A stretch of 64,000 nucleotides of DNA from the NCBI RefSeq assembly GCF_030009775.1, contig NZ_JASCTH010000013.1:1-64000 (forward strand). The letters are read 5' to 3'. The DNA comes from Actinoplanes sandaracinus (GTDB lineage: Bacteria > Actinomycetota > Actinomycetes > Mycobacteriales > Micromonosporaceae). Below the pieces are notes generated by a model, which made no database searches, was not told the origin of the DNA, and saw only the letters and a list, made by a program, of their open reading frames with translations. Each line of letters opens with the position of its first letter. Position 1 is the stretch's first letter. Below, piece by piece: positions 40,473 through 49,951 of the stretch. The position numbers and the translations under genes were made by a program.

Positions 40473-42065
40473 GGAGAGTGCTCTCTCTCTTCAGCGGGTT
40501 GCGGCCGCCCGGCCCGCCGGCGGTGGCCGGCGAAGCGAGCGATGTGCCTCACTTCTACCCCGAAGAGGCGGGCCTCCCCACCATCACGTCACCGCCGGCC
40601 ACCGGGGTGAGCGATGTATCACCCGGTGCCGGTGATCGTCAGGCGCCGCTCGGTGACGTTGAGGTGAATGCCGGACCGCCGGCGATCCGCCGGCCCGGGA
40701 CATGGTGGTGGGCGCCCGGAGTGCTCGCCACATGGTGGCGGAGCGTCACACCCGGTGGTGCCTGGCCCTCGCGGCGCTGCGCTCCGCGCACCGCACACCC
40801 GGTTTGCGAGAGTTGTCAGGGTCAGCGATTCGGTGTTCGTTCTTTTTTCGGAGCCAGACCTTTTCCCGGTACGGCCATCCGTCCCCGGTCCGGCAGGTGT
40901 CCGTTCGGCCGTCCCCGTATGACGGGCGGCACACTCCTTCGGCGTGCCCGCCGGCTCCGGCGCCCGCCGCCGCTCGTCCCGGTGAGCGATCGTCGCCAGG
41001 ACCCGCTCCCCGGCCCGCCCCGGTCCGGCCTTCCCGTTCCGTCGCGGGCGCGGCGCGCCGATGCGCCCGTCCCGCCCGCCCGGTGTCCGGCTGGGCGCGC
41101 CGATGCGCCTGTTCCGCCCGCCCGGTGCCCGGCTGAGCGCGCCGAGGCGACCATCGCCGTCTCGTGCCCGGCATGGCTCGCTGACCAGGCCGTCCGGCTC
41201 GCACCCCGGCTGCCGGGGCTCCTCGATCCGTTGCGGTCCGTCCCCCGTGACGGCATGTGGGTGATTGTCCGCGGGTTCGGAGAAAGCCCGGTTCCTCCGT
41301 GGCGGCCGCCCCACGCCCGGCGGCCGGCTTCCCGGCGCGGCGCGGCTGCCGGCAGGTAACCGGCCGGCAGCCGCCGGACGGCGCGCGGCCGGGGATCGTG
41401 GTGGTGGCCGGTCGCCGGGCGGTGGCAGGCCCGGCGAGCGCGTCGCGGCAGTCGCCGGCCAGGCGGCCGGTGGGTTCGGCGACCGTGCCGGGGCGTTCAC
41501 AGGCCGACCACCCGGCGGGCGGCGATCGGGCCACGGCCACGCCCGGTCCGGCGTGTCACCGAACCACTGCCGGCCCGCGCCTCAGCCGGCTGCCCGGCTC
41601 GTCGGTCCGGCAGGGCGCCCGCCCATGGGTCCGGCAGGATGCCCGCCCATGGGGCCGGGAGGCCGCCGGCGCGCTGGTCCGGAAAGGCGGCCGGTCCGGC
41701 GCGCCGGACCGGGAGCCTGTCCGGCGTGCTGTCCGGCCGGCCCCGGTGGGTGACCACGGCGGCCCGGCCCCGATACGGGGGGAGCGCGGGGGCCGGCGGG
41801 CGCAGGCGCACCGTCAGCCGTACCGCGAGATCATTGCCACCCGCCGCGCGGGTCGGCGTGGTGACCTGTGGCGGGGAAGCCTCGCCGGGGGCTGGCGGCA
41901 GGACCGCCTGCGCTCGGCCGCTGGAGGGCTCGGTCGTGCTCCGGGACCCGTCGACCGGTATCGCCTCGGCTCGATTCATGGCGCTCATTATTGATGAACG
42001 TGCATCCCGCGCAAGACTCCCGGAGTGTCTGTAACGCCCTGGAAACAGGTTTTCGCCGGATCGGG
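40473..42065. other. 1.6-kb region without a supported gene
   Basis: Both strands have open frames over 200 codons, but all translate to Arg/Pro/Gly/Ala-rich low-complexity sequence with no domain, and frames on both strands are open at once, as happens by chance at this base composition. Short imperfect duplications occur near 41050-41145 (about 46-bp unit around GCGCCGATGCGCC) and near 41620-41660 (ATGGG-CCGG units). A six-T run at 40844 is notable. Likely decayed sequence adjoining the pseudogene. Confidence 0.55.
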
Positions 42066-43134
42066 TCAGAACGGGTAAGCGGGCGGCTTGTCACGCAGGG
42101 TGACCCAGCGTGTCTCGGTGAACGCTTCCGCATTGGCCGCCGCGCCGCCGAACCGGGAACCGGTGCCGGACGCGCGACACCGCCGAACGGGCTGTTGGCC
42201 TCGTCGCCCACGGTCTGATCGTTGATGTGCACGATTCCGGTGGGAATCCGGTCGGCGAGCGCCAGTCCCCGCATCACGTCACGGGTGACGATGCCGAGGG
42301 ACAGGCCGTACTCACTCGCGGTGGCGAGCCGGACCGCCTCGTCGGCGTCGGAGAACCGGATCACCGGAGCGACCGGCCCGAAGATCTCCTCCCGGAACGC
42401 GGGCGTGTCGGCGGAGACGTCGGCGAGCACGGTGGGGGAGTAGAACAGATCCCGGTAGGTGCCGCCGGCCGCCACCCGGGCCCCGTCGTCCGCCGACCGG
42501 GTCACCACTGAGTGGATCTTGTCGCGCTGGCCGGAAGATCCGCGCCAGGCTGACCCCGCCGGTGACCGCGGTCCGTGGATCGGGCTTGAGCAGCACCGCG
42601 TTGCCGAGCGCCAGGGCCGGGGCGACCGAGCGGACGGCCAGGATGATCGGCACGTTGAACGGCGCGATCACCGCCACCACGCCGGCCGGGACGCGCGTCG
42701 CCATCGAGAGCCGGGGCTTCTCACTGGGCAACAGCTCACCGTACGGCCGCGCCGGCAGCCCCGCCGCCTCGTGACACTCCCGCTCCGCCACGTGCAGGGC
42801 GAACCCGGCCATCGGGCCGATCGCGCCGGCCTCGCGAACGTTCCAGCCGGAGACCTCCTCGGCGTGCTCGGCCCACAGCCGGGCGGCCCGCCGCAGCACC
42901 GCGGCCCGCCGCAGCACCGCGGCCCGCCGCGGGTGCGGGGTGGCCGCCCAGGCGCGCTGGGCCTCGGTCGCGCAGGCGGCGGCCTCGGCCACCTCCTCGG
43001 AGGTGGTCCGCCCGATCCGGCCGAGCAGGGCGCCGGTGGCGGGTTCGGTCACGTCGTACGTGCCACCGGCGCCCAGGCCGCCACTTCCCGCCGATGAAGA
43101 TGTTGCCGGTCCACAGTTCGTCGTCGAGAAGCAT
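42066..43134 (-). pseudogene. Aldehyde dehydrogenase pseudogene, catalytic core deleted
   Basis: Start ATG 43134 (AGGAGG upstream), MLLDDELWTGNIFIGGKW. A one-base frameshift near 43070-43085 is followed by an in-frame ALDH segment (TYDVTEPATGALLGRIG to TGGVSLARIF). At about 42533-42540 this jumps to the C-terminal part (QRDKIHSVVTRSADDGAR...FYSPTVLADVSADTPAFREEIFGPVAPVIRF), omitting roughly 120-140 residues including the catalytic Glu and Cys. A further one-base loss near 42178 disrupts the end, which would otherwise read TETRWVTLRDKPPAYPF to a stop at 42066. It resembles benzaldehyde/vanillin dehydrogenases. An 18-bp unit is also duplicated near 42892-42927. Confidence 0.9.
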
Positions 43135-43290
43135 GACGGATCGCCTCCTGGCGCTGGGGTGCGCCGAAGGTATGCCCGTGTCCCACACGGATCAACGGTC
43201 TGCTTCCGCTCCCCAGAACCCCGCCGGCACTTCGGCGTCCACGCCGCGTTCCCCGCGCCTCGTGACCGGCGGCCCGGACCGCGCGGGGGA

Positions 43291-43743
43291 TCAGGCGCCG
43301 CCGGAGGCGGCAGCGTTGAACAGGGTGATCTGTACACCGAGGACGAAGACCTGGACCGGCAGGGGCAGACCGGGCAGGTCCGCGGTGAGGTTGCCGTTCC
43401 ACGTGCTGGTGCGCTTGATCAGGCCGATCGGGCGCTCACCGTCGACGAGGTGCTGGTCGCTGCTCCAGGTCGACCGCCGCCGGAACTCGTAGGCCCGCCC
43501 ACCGGCCAGCACCCGCCAGTTCTTGCGGCCGACGCGTTCGGCCTCGGCGGCCACGGCGCCCCGGTCGTCGAGCATCGTGTACCGGGTGCCCCAGCCGTTC
43601 GACTTCACCGTGTATGTGCGGCCGCCCAGCTCGAAGCTGCCGCCGCTGCTCCACCGGCTGGGGTCCCAGGTCGTGACGGGCGTGCCGTCCTCGGACAGTG
43701 TGTACCTGTTCCGCCAGAATCCGGTGCTCTCCGCTGTCAGCAT
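43291..43743 (-). CDS. Hypothetical beta-rich protein (LURP/Tubby-like pattern)
   Basis: 150 residues from ATG 43743. Regular beta-strand repeats such as SFELGGRTYTVKSNGWGTRYTMLDDRGAVAAEAERVGRKNWRV resemble the LURP-one/Tubby-like barrel, and it ends in a hydrophobic segment (PLPVQVFVLGVQITLF, about 126-143) that may be the barrel's central helix. Function is unknown. It starts 22 bp downstream of the RraA-like gene's stop and may be co-transcribed with it. Confidence 0.7.
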   Translation of the reverse strand: MLTAESTGFWRNRYTLSEDGTPVTTWDPSRWSSGGSFELGGRTYTVKSNGWGTRYTMLDDRGAVAAEAERVGRKNWRVLAGGRAYEFRRRSTWSSDQHLVDGERPIGLIKRTSTWNGNLTADLPGLPLPVQVFVLGVQITLFNAAASGGA

Positions 43744-43765
43744 GCCGCCATCGTAAGATTCGCCG

Positions 43766-44380
43766 TCAGCCCGCGAAGCCGTGCCCGGCGAGGGTCTTGT
43801 CGATGCGGGCACGGTGCGCCCGCTCCCAGTCGTCGAGGCTCTCCGTCTCCTCTTTGGCGAGTTTCGCCCGCGCCGCGGCCAGCACCTCGTCGTGCCGGGC
43901 GGCCGGGACGACCACGACACCCTCCTCGTCGGCGACCACGACGTCGCCCGGGCCGACCAGGACGCCGCCGCAGCGGACCTCGCCGTTGTGCTCGCCCAGC
44001 TCGGACTTGGTGCCGGGGATCGGGATGACGCCCCGGGCGAAGACCGGGAACCCGATGTCGCGGACCTCGCCCAGGTCACGGATCAGCCCGTCGAGGACGA
44101 ACGCGGCGATGCCCCGCCGGTGCGCGACCGCGCAGACGTTCCCGCCGGCGAGGGCGTAGTCGAGGTCGCCGGACTCCACGACGACGACACTGCCGGGCGC
44201 GGCCCGGTAGATCGCCGCGTGCAGCATCAGGTTGTCGCCGGGCGGGCAGCGCACCGTGAACGCCGGCCCGGCGACGCGCGGCACCGGCGTCCAGAGCGGC
44301 CGGATGCCGATGTCCATCACCTGCCCACGGTTCAGCACGTCGGCGAGCGTGGTCGGCGGGATGCTCTCGAAACCGGGCAT
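43766..44380 (-). CDS. RraA-like / 4-hydroxy-4-methyl-2-oxoglutarate aldolase family protein
   Basis: 204 residues, ATG with AAGGAG upstream. The RraA fold signatures GDLDYALAGGNVCAVAHRRGIAAFVLDGLIRDLGE and GPGDVVVADEEGVVVVP are present, and the Asp of DGLIRD is the metal-site position of the aldolases. It may be an HMG/CHA-type class II aldolase or an RraA-type regulator; the neighbouring amino-acid dehydrogenase favours a catabolic enzyme. Weakly assigned substrate. Confidence 0.85.
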   Translation of the reverse strand: MPGFESIPPTTLADVLNRGQVMDIGIRPLWTPVPRVAGPAFTVRCPPGDNLMLHAAIYRAAPGSVVVVESGDLDYALAGGNVCAVAHRRGIAAFVLDGLIRDLGEVRDIGFPVFARGVIPIPGTKSELGEHNGEVRCGGVLVGPGDVVVADEEGVVVVPAARHDEVLAAARAKLAKEETESLDDWERAHRARIDKTLAGHGFAG

Positions 44381-44412
44381 GGAAACTCCTTGATCACGGG
44401 GGTTCTGTCATA

Positions 44413-45435
44413 TCACGCGGGCACGGCGCCGGTGGGCGACCCGATCAGCCAGTCCGCGAGACGGGACGCTGCCGCCGCCGGCGTGGACGAGGTCTCCCGG
44501 GCGGCCTCCAGGATCCCGGCCAGCGTCTCCCCGACGGCCGCGATCCGGGCGGCGACCCGCGAAGGCTCCTCCCGGTGCAGCCCGGTCGCGAGCGCGTGGA
44601 TGATGCCACCCGCGCTGACCACCACGTCGGGCGCCCACAGGATGCCGCGCGCGTGCAGCAGGTCGGCGGTGGCCGGTTCGTCGAGCTGGTTGTTCGCCGG
44701 GCCGGCGACGGCCGCGCACCGCAGCGCCGGCACGGTGGCCGGGGTGAGCACACCGCCGAGGGCGGCCGGGACCAGCACATCGACCTCCGCGGTGAGACAG
44801 CTTCGCGGATCGGTCCAGGTCGCTCCGAGAGATTCCGCGACGGTACGCCGGGACGCGTCCACATCCGAGCAGAGGACCCGGGCGCCGGCCGCCGAGAGCA
44901 GCCGCACCACGTGAGTGCCGACCCGGCCCACCCCGAGGACCGCGAAGCTGCGCCCGGCCGGATCGGGTGATCCGAACCGGTCAGCAGCGACGGCTCGCAG
45001 GGCAGCCAGCACCCCGGCCGCGGTTCCCGGGGAGGAGTCGCCGTCGCGGCAGAGCACATGGTTCGTACGCTCCCCGATCGTCACCATGTCGCCGGGCCCG
45101 GTCCCGACGTCCGGCCCGGTGGCGTAGATCCCGCCCAGCCCTTCGATCACGTCCGCCACATCGTGCAGGACGGCCCGCCGGTCCACCGGCCGGGCCCGGG
45201 GCAGCGCCACCACCGTCTTGCCGCCGCCGTTCGGCAACCCGGCCAGCGCGGTCTTCGACGTCATCGCCGCCGACAGTCGCAGCGCGTCGTCGAACCCGTC
45301 GCGCCAGTCGGAGTAGACGGCGAGCCGGCACCCGCCGACCGCCTGCCCCAGCGCCGTGGAGTGCACCGCGACGATGATCGGGAACCCGGACCTCGCACCA
45401 CGTTCGACCACGACCCGCTGGTGGTTCAGGGGCAT
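44413..45435 (-). CDS. Leu/Val/Phe-type amino-acid dehydrogenase
   Basis: 340 residues. Catalytic Lys lies in the motif MTSKTALAGLPNGGGKTVV (about 58-76); the NAD domain has VLGVGRVGTHVVRLL. It oxidatively deaminates a branched-chain or aromatic amino acid. It is divergent from an Lrp-family gene with 102 bp between, the usual arrangement for valine dehydrogenase and its regulator. Confidence 0.9.
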   Translation of the reverse strand: MPLNHQRVVVERGARSGFPIIVAVHSTALGQAVGGCRLAVYSDWRDGFDDALRLSAAMTSKTALAGLPNGGGKTVVALPRARPVDRRAVLHDVADVIEGLGGIYATGPDVGTGPGDMVTIGERTNHVLCRDGDSSPGTAAGVLAALRAVAADRFGSPDPAGRSFAVLGVGRVGTHVVRLLSAAGARVLCSDVDASRRTVAESLGATWTDPRSCLTAEVDVLVPAALGGVLTPATVPALRCAAVAGPANNQLDEPATADLLHARGILWAPDVVVSAGGIIHALATGLHREEPSRVAARIAAVGETLAGILEAARETSSTPAAAASRLADWLIGSPTGAVPA

Positions 45436-45504
45436 CGCTTCTCCCGTACGACTGAAGGGATTGATGCCTTGAACCTAGGATCCCCGCCAGGCCGGAAGTG
45501 ATCT

Positions 45505-45523
45505 CGCCGAACTTCGTTCGGCG
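45505..45523. promoter_or_regulatory. Candidate Lrp-family operator
   Basis: CGCCGAAC-TTC-GTTCGGCG is a perfect 8-3-8 inverted repeat 15 bp before the lrp-type start, in the divergent intergenic region. The 19-bp architecture fits Lrp/AsnC dimers. Confidence 0.65.
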
Positions 45524-45537
45524 TAACCTCCATAACC

Positions 45538-46014
45538 ATGGCCATCGATGACATTGATTCGGCGATCGTGCGGGAATTGCAGGCGAACGCCCGGCATACC
45601 AACCGCGACCTGGCCCGCGCGGTCGGCATCGCCCCGTCCACCTGCCTCGAACGGGTCCGGCTGCTGCGCGACCGCGGGGTGATCACCGGCTTTCACGCCG
45701 ACGTCAGCCTGACCGCGCTGGGCCGCGAGGTCCAGGCGCTGCTGCACGTGCAGGTCCGCCCGCTGAACCGCGAAGTGATCGAGGGCTTCAAGTCCTATGC
45801 GGCCGGCCTGCCCGAGGTGCTGTCGGTGTTCGTGCTGGCCGGCGGCGACGACTTCCTGGTGCACGTGGCCGTGAGCAGTGTGGAGGGCCTGCACGCCTTC
45901 CTGATGGACCGGTTCTCCGGGCGTCGCGAGATCGTCGGATTCCGCAGTTCGGTGATCTACCAGCACCACCGCAACCGGATCATCGACCCGGATCTCGCGG
46001 GAAGTGCCAGATGA
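45538..46014 (+). CDS. Lrp/AsnC family transcriptional regulator
   Basis: 158 residues. Helix-turn-helix DLARAVGIAPSTCLERVRLLRDRGVITGFHADV (about 24-57) and the RAM ligand-binding domain (about 65-145, VLSVFVLAGGDDFLVHVAVSS). Probably a BkdR-like regulator of the divergent amino-acid dehydrogenase. Downstream 46015-46212 contains no gene. Confidence 0.92.
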   Translation: MAIDDIDSAIVRELQANARHTNRDLARAVGIAPSTCLERVRLLRDRGVITGFHADVSLTALGREVQALLHVQVRPLNREVIEGFKSYAAGLPEVLSVFVLAGGDDFLVHVAVSSVEGLHAFLMDRFSGRREIVGFRSSVIYQHHRNRIIDPDLAGSAR

Positions 46015-46212
46015 TCGCTATTGGACTGTGCTCGCTCACCCTGCGGTAGGCCTCCGGCGCGAGGCCGACCAGCGACCCGGGCCCCGCCGGTGACCCCGGG
46101 CCGGACCGCTCGGCGAACGCCCGCAGCGCCGGCGGCCCTCTCGATGCCGGGCAGGCACTCCGAAGCCCGCCGGTGAGTCACGAGCCGACGTTGAGCCGGC
46201 CGTCCAGCGGGT

Positions 46213-46803
46213 TCAGCGCTCCCACGGCGGCGGCACCCGCACCGACGCCATCCCCGCCGCCGACGCCGCGGCCACGCCGAGATCGGTGTCCTCGAACACC
46301 AGGCAGTCCCCCGGCTCCACGCCGAGCAGCCGCGCGCCCAGCAGGTAGCCCTCCGGGTCGGGCTTCGGGCGGGCGTAGTCCTCCGCGCACACCAGCACCT
46401 CGAACCGGTCCAGCAGATCAAGAGCGGTCAGCGACGCCGTCACCGACTCCCGCGTGCTGCCCGACACGACCCCGAACGGCAGCCGCCCGTGCGACTTCTC
46501 GATGTGTTCCAGCACCCCCGGCACGGCCATGACCTCACCCAGCATCGCCTGGAACAGCTCCTCACGCCGGGCCGCCACCTCGGCCACCGGCATGCGCAGG
46601 CCCTGCCGCTCGTTCAGATCGGCGATGATGTCCACCACCAGGCGGCCGCCCCACCCGTAGAACAGGTCCTCGTCGAACTCCGCACCCCACTCGCCGAGCG
46701 CCGCCTGCCAGGCACGATAGTGCGCCGGCATCGAATCGGTGATGGTCCCGTCACAGTCGAACAGGTACGCCTTGAACTCGCCGTCCGGCAGGGGTAGCAG
46801 CAC
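46213..46803 (-). CDS. HAD superfamily sugar-phosphatase / beta-phosphoglucomutase-like
   Basis: 196 residues from GTG 46803. Motif I AYLFDCDGTITDSMPAHY, motif II FGVVSGSTRESV, motif III Lys in ARPKPDPEGYLLGA and motif IV CLVFEDTDLGVAAA are intact, with a C1 cap between. It resembles YqaB fructose-1-phosphatase. Divergent from the MDMPI gene (57 bp between). Confidence 0.92.
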   Translation of the reverse strand: MLLPLPDGEFKAYLFDCDGTITDSMPAHYRAWQAALGEWGAEFDEDLFYGWGGRLVVDIIADLNERQGLRMPVAEVAARREELFQAMLGEVMAVPGVLEHIEKSHGRLPFGVVSGSTRESVTASLTALDLLDRFEVLVCAEDYARPKPDPEGYLLGARLLGVEPGDCLVFEDTDLGVAAASAAGMASVRVPPPWER

Positions 46804-46860
46804 CGACGCAGGCTACGTCCTTCCGTGGCACGACCGGCTCACACATGGCAGTTTGGTGAC

Positions 46861-47643
46861 ATGGACTACCGCCGTACCTACCGCTCCGCCGCCATCGCCT
46901 TCGCCGACCTGGTCTCCCGCATCCCGGCGGGCGCCCTCGACGGTCCCGGTCTCGGCGAATGGACACTGCGTGACCTGCTCGGCCACACCGTGAGTTCGGC
47001 GTTGCGCCAGGTCCCCACAGTCCTCGCCGCCCCCGCTCCGCTGAGCCCTCCCGCCGGCTCGTCGAACCCCGCCGGCCCGCTGAGCCCTGCCGCCGACCCG
47101 TCGAACTCCGCCGGTGGCTCGCTGAATCCTGCCCTTGATCCGCTGAATGCCGCTTCCAGCTCACTGAACACCGTTTCCAGGCCGCTGAACAACGCCTCTG
47201 GCCCGCTGATCACCGCTCCTGAAGGCTATTTCGCCGTCGCCCGTACGGCCCCGCCCGAGATGGTCGCCGCCGCCGTCAAGGCCTCCACCGACGACGCCCG
47301 GACCACCGGAGCCGCCCTCGGCGACCAGCCGGCCACCGCGGTCAGCGCCTACATCGGCCGGGCCACCACCGCCCTCGCAGGTGCGGGCGACGACGACCTG
47401 GTGGCCACCCCGGCGGGTGGTATGCGGGTCCGTGACTGGCTCCCCACGCGCACCTTCGAACTGGTCGTCCACGGTTCCGACGCCGCCGCGGCCGCTGGAC
47501 TCCCGATCGACTTCGACCCCGACACCCTCGCCGAAGCCGCCGCCCTCGCCGCCCGCATCGCCGCCGCCACCGGCGACGGCCTCTCTGTGCTGCGGGCCCT
47601 CACCGGCCGAGCCACCCTCCCTTCCGCTTTCTCCGTGGTCTAG
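46861..47643 (+). CDS. MDMPI/DinB-like maleylpyruvate isomerase family protein with minisatellite insert
   Basis: 260 residues. The N-terminal helix FADLVSRIPAGALDGPGLGEWTLRDLLGHTVSS (about 16-48) is the DinB/MDMPI start, and VRDWLPTRTFELVVHGSDAAAAAGL (about 191-215) contains the second conserved helix. The family uses mycothiol. Residues about 60-118 are a degenerate repeat of the type (S/P)LNPA...(D/S)PLN, encoded by 20-30-bp DNA repeats between 47029 and 47215; it sits where the family has a short loop. Whether the metal-binding His set is complete is uncertain. Confidence 0.85.
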   Translation: MDYRRTYRSAAIAFADLVSRIPAGALDGPGLGEWTLRDLLGHTVSSALRQVPTVLAAPAPLSPPAGSSNPAGPLSPAADPSNSAGGSLNPALDPLNAASSSLNTVSRPLNNASGPLITAPEGYFAVARTAPPEMVAAAVKASTDDARTTGAALGDQPATAVSAYIGRATTALAGAGDDDLVATPAGGMRVRDWLPTRTFELVVHGSDAAAAAGLPIDFDPDTLAEAAALAARIAAATGDGLSVLRALTGRATLPSAFSVV

Positions 47644-48136
47644 GCCTCGCGCCCGATACGCCCCGAACAGCCCCAACCGCGCCTGTCCCGTCCTGCCGCC
47701 CGCCCTGCCCTGCCACGCGTCCGTCCTAGTGCACGAGTCTCTCCTGGCCGCTATCGGACGGCCGGATGACCGCGGACTGCCATGCGCCGGACGGCCATGC
47801 GCCGGGCGGCGATCGTGGGGGCGGCGATGGTGGCGCGCGGCGGCCGCGTCGGACCGGCCGGCGACCTCATCAGCCGTCGCTCCAGCATGCCGCGCGGCCG
47901 CTATGGCGTGTCTCAGCGACGGCTCGATGTGGACGGTGGCGGACTGAGTCCGACCGCCGGACCGCCGGACGCCGCACCGCCGGGATTGGGCGGTCGGGCT
48001 CGGGGGTGTTGGGTGCGTTACTTGGTGGGGCGGGGTGGATGGCACGAACGCGTGAGTGGGCCATCACCCGCTGTCGCCTACGTTCTGGCGGTACGGCGCG
48101 GACATACGGGCCGCCATGGGGAACACGGGGATGAGC
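47644..48136. other. 493-bp intergenic region, no gene seen
   Basis: Arg/Pro-rich open frames only. A GCCATGCGCCGG unit is imperfectly repeated near 47780-47805. The lipoprotein promoter presumably lies in the last 100 bp. Confidence 0.5.
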
Positions 48137-48856
48137 ATGTTGAAGAAGGCCGTACTTCTCGCCACCGCAGCGCTGACGACGGTCGCCGTCACCGGCTGTA
48201 CGGGTTCGCCGGATGAGGTGCCGTCTGGGTCGTCGGTGAGCGCGTCGGCACAGCGGTCGGGGGCGGGAACGACGGAGACGGAGGCGGGCCGCGGCGCTGC
48301 CCAACCGACTGCAGGCGAGGCGACCGCCGGCGGGGCGACCGCCACTGGGGCGACGGCGACCGGGGCGACCGCGGCCAAACCCTCCCGGACGTCCGATCCG
48401 GGCGACGGTGGCGGGGCGAGCGGTGACGCCGGGGACGGCGGGAACTGGTTCAGTGCGCTGAAGCCGTGTCCGCAGGGTCTGCCCACCGAGATTCAGCGAC
48501 TGGAGCGCGCGGATCTCACCGGTGACGGTGTCGCCGAGGCCCTGGTGGCGCGCAGCTGCGAGCCGGTGACCTCGCGGTGGCCGAGCACCGTGGAGATCTT
48601 CGACGGCGCCACGGCGGAGAAGCCGCGCCGGATCGGGGTGCTCCTGGAGGACGCCGGCGCCGGTGATCACCCGTGGTTCACGTCGCTGACGGTGTCCGGC
48701 GGCACGGTCGCCGTCAAGGCGCACGGTGTCAGCCCGGGAAGCCCGTTGGCATGCCCGGATCTCAAGCTGACCTACCAGTACCGCTATGAGGGCGGCAAGT
48801 TCGCCCGCACCGACCGTGAAGCCACCAAGGCCGCCGACTGCCTCCCGATCGGCTGA
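48137..48856 (+). CDS. Putative lipoprotein with Ala/Thr/Gly-rich linker
   Basis: 239 residues from ATG 48137 (GGGG six bases upstream; ATG 48131 and 48116 are alternatives). Lipoprotein signal MLKKAVLLATAALTTVAVTGC with lipobox VTGC. A low-complexity linker (about 25-108, tandem GATATGATATGATA) leads to a folded domain of about 130 residues (CPQGLPTEIQRLERADLTGDGVAEALVARSCEPV). DLTGDGVAEALV resembles an FG-GAP/VCBS calcium loop. Function unknown; surface anchored. Confidence 0.8.
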   Translation: MLKKAVLLATAALTTVAVTGCTGSPDEVPSGSSVSASAQRSGAGTTETEAGRGAAQPTAGEATAGGATATGATATGATAAKPSRTSDPGDGGGASGDAGDGGNWFSALKPCPQGLPTEIQRLERADLTGDGVAEALVARSCEPVTSRWPSTVEIFDGATAEKPRRIGVLLEDAGAGDHPWFTSLTVSGGTVAVKAHGVSPGSPLACPDLKLTYQYRYEGGKFARTDREATKAADCLPIG

Positions 48857-48939
48857 GGCCGAGAGGTCAGGGCCAGGGCTGCGGGAGCGGGGGATGCCTC
48901 TTGCGTGGGTGCGGGCGCGCGGCTCGTACCGAATAGGAA

Positions 48940-49848
48940 TCATGTCGGTGGTGGGGAATGCTGGACCGTTTGTTCGAGGATCTCGCGGAAGGCGCGGGCG
49001 GCCGGTGAGGCCGCGCCGGCCAGGCGCTGCGCGGTGAAGATGGTGCGGCGCGGGGAATCGGCCAGACGCAGCAGGCGGGCGGAGGTCTCGCGGCCCGCCC
49101 AGATCAGGTCGGGGATGAGGGCGACGGCGTTGCCGGACTCGACGAGCCGCATGTGGGCCTGCAGGTCGGCGGTCTCGTAGCGGACGTCGGGCTCGAAGCC
49201 GGCCCGGCGGCAGAGTTGTTCGGCGAAGTGCCGGGAGGCGGCGCCGCGGGGCTCCATCACCCAGGGCATGTGGCGAGCGGTGTCCAGGGAGTCGACCGGG
49301 TGCAGGGAGGCGGCCTCCGACGGCAGGGCGAGGCGGATCGCGTCGGTGGTGAGGTCGTGGCGGTCGAGGCCGGGATGGTGTGGGGCGGCGTGAGCGGGGT
49401 ACTGCTCAGCGATGACCATGTCGAAGTCCCGGGCCCAGGTCTCGCGTAACGCCTCCTCGGGTTCGCGCTGGACCATCTCCACCCGCACGTCGGGATAGAG
49501 CAGGGCCATCGACCGCAAGGTGGCGGGCATGAAGGCGAGAGCCGCGGACTGGAAGACGGCGACCCGGACCCGGCCGGTGACCCGGGTGGCCGCGGCCTGC
49601 AACCGGGCTTCGGCGCGTTCCAGGGTGTCGAGGACCTCGGCGACCGACGCGACCAGCACCTCGGCCTGCGGGGTGAGCTGGACCCGGCGGCCGGCCTTGC
49701 GCAGCAGCTGGGTGCCGGTCTCCTTCTCCAGCTGGCTGAGCTGCTGGCTCACCGCCGAGGGGGTGAAGTTGAGCGCCTCCGCGACCGCCGCGATCGTGCC
49801 GCGGATCGCCAGCTCGCGGAGAAGGATCAGACGACGGATCTCCAGCAT
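48940..49848 (-). CDS. LysR-family transcriptional regulator
   Basis: 302 residues. N-terminal winged helix LRELAIRGTIAAVAEALNFTPSAVSQQLSQLEKETGTQLL (about 10-49), then a substrate-binding domain from about 92. Divergent from putA (103 bp between), so it probably controls proline catabolism. Confidence 0.93.
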   Translation of the reverse strand: MLEIRRLILLRELAIRGTIAAVAEALNFTPSAVSQQLSQLEKETGTQLLRKAGRRVQLTPQAEVLVASVAEVLDTLERAEARLQAAATRVTGRVRVAVFQSAALAFMPATLRSMALLYPDVRVEMVQREPEEALRETWARDFDMVIAEQYPAHAAPHHPGLDRHDLTTDAIRLALPSEAASLHPVDSLDTARHMPWVMEPRGAASRHFAEQLCRRAGFEPDVRYETADLQAHMRLVESGNAVALIPDLIWAGRETSARLLRLADSPRRTIFTAQRLAGAASPAARAFREILEQTVQHSPPPT

Positions 49849-49951
49849 CTGGATACGTTAGCTGAAGTTAAGAACACCGCTCATAAAGCATCGCTTTTCC
49901 TAACCGGATTCGGGACCGCAGACTGTGGCGGAAAACGGAAGGAGCATCCCG

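Noticed and set aside
40478..41994. Several overlapping open frames of 160-300 codons
   Set aside because: Open simultaneously on both strands, low-complexity Arg/Pro/Ala content, no ribosome sites in the right places and no domains.
46020..46180. Remnant of an AraC-type helix-turn-helix on the minus strand (GLAPEAYRRV)
   Set aside because: Only about ten residues resemble the AraC C-terminal signature and the flanks do not align; too short to call.
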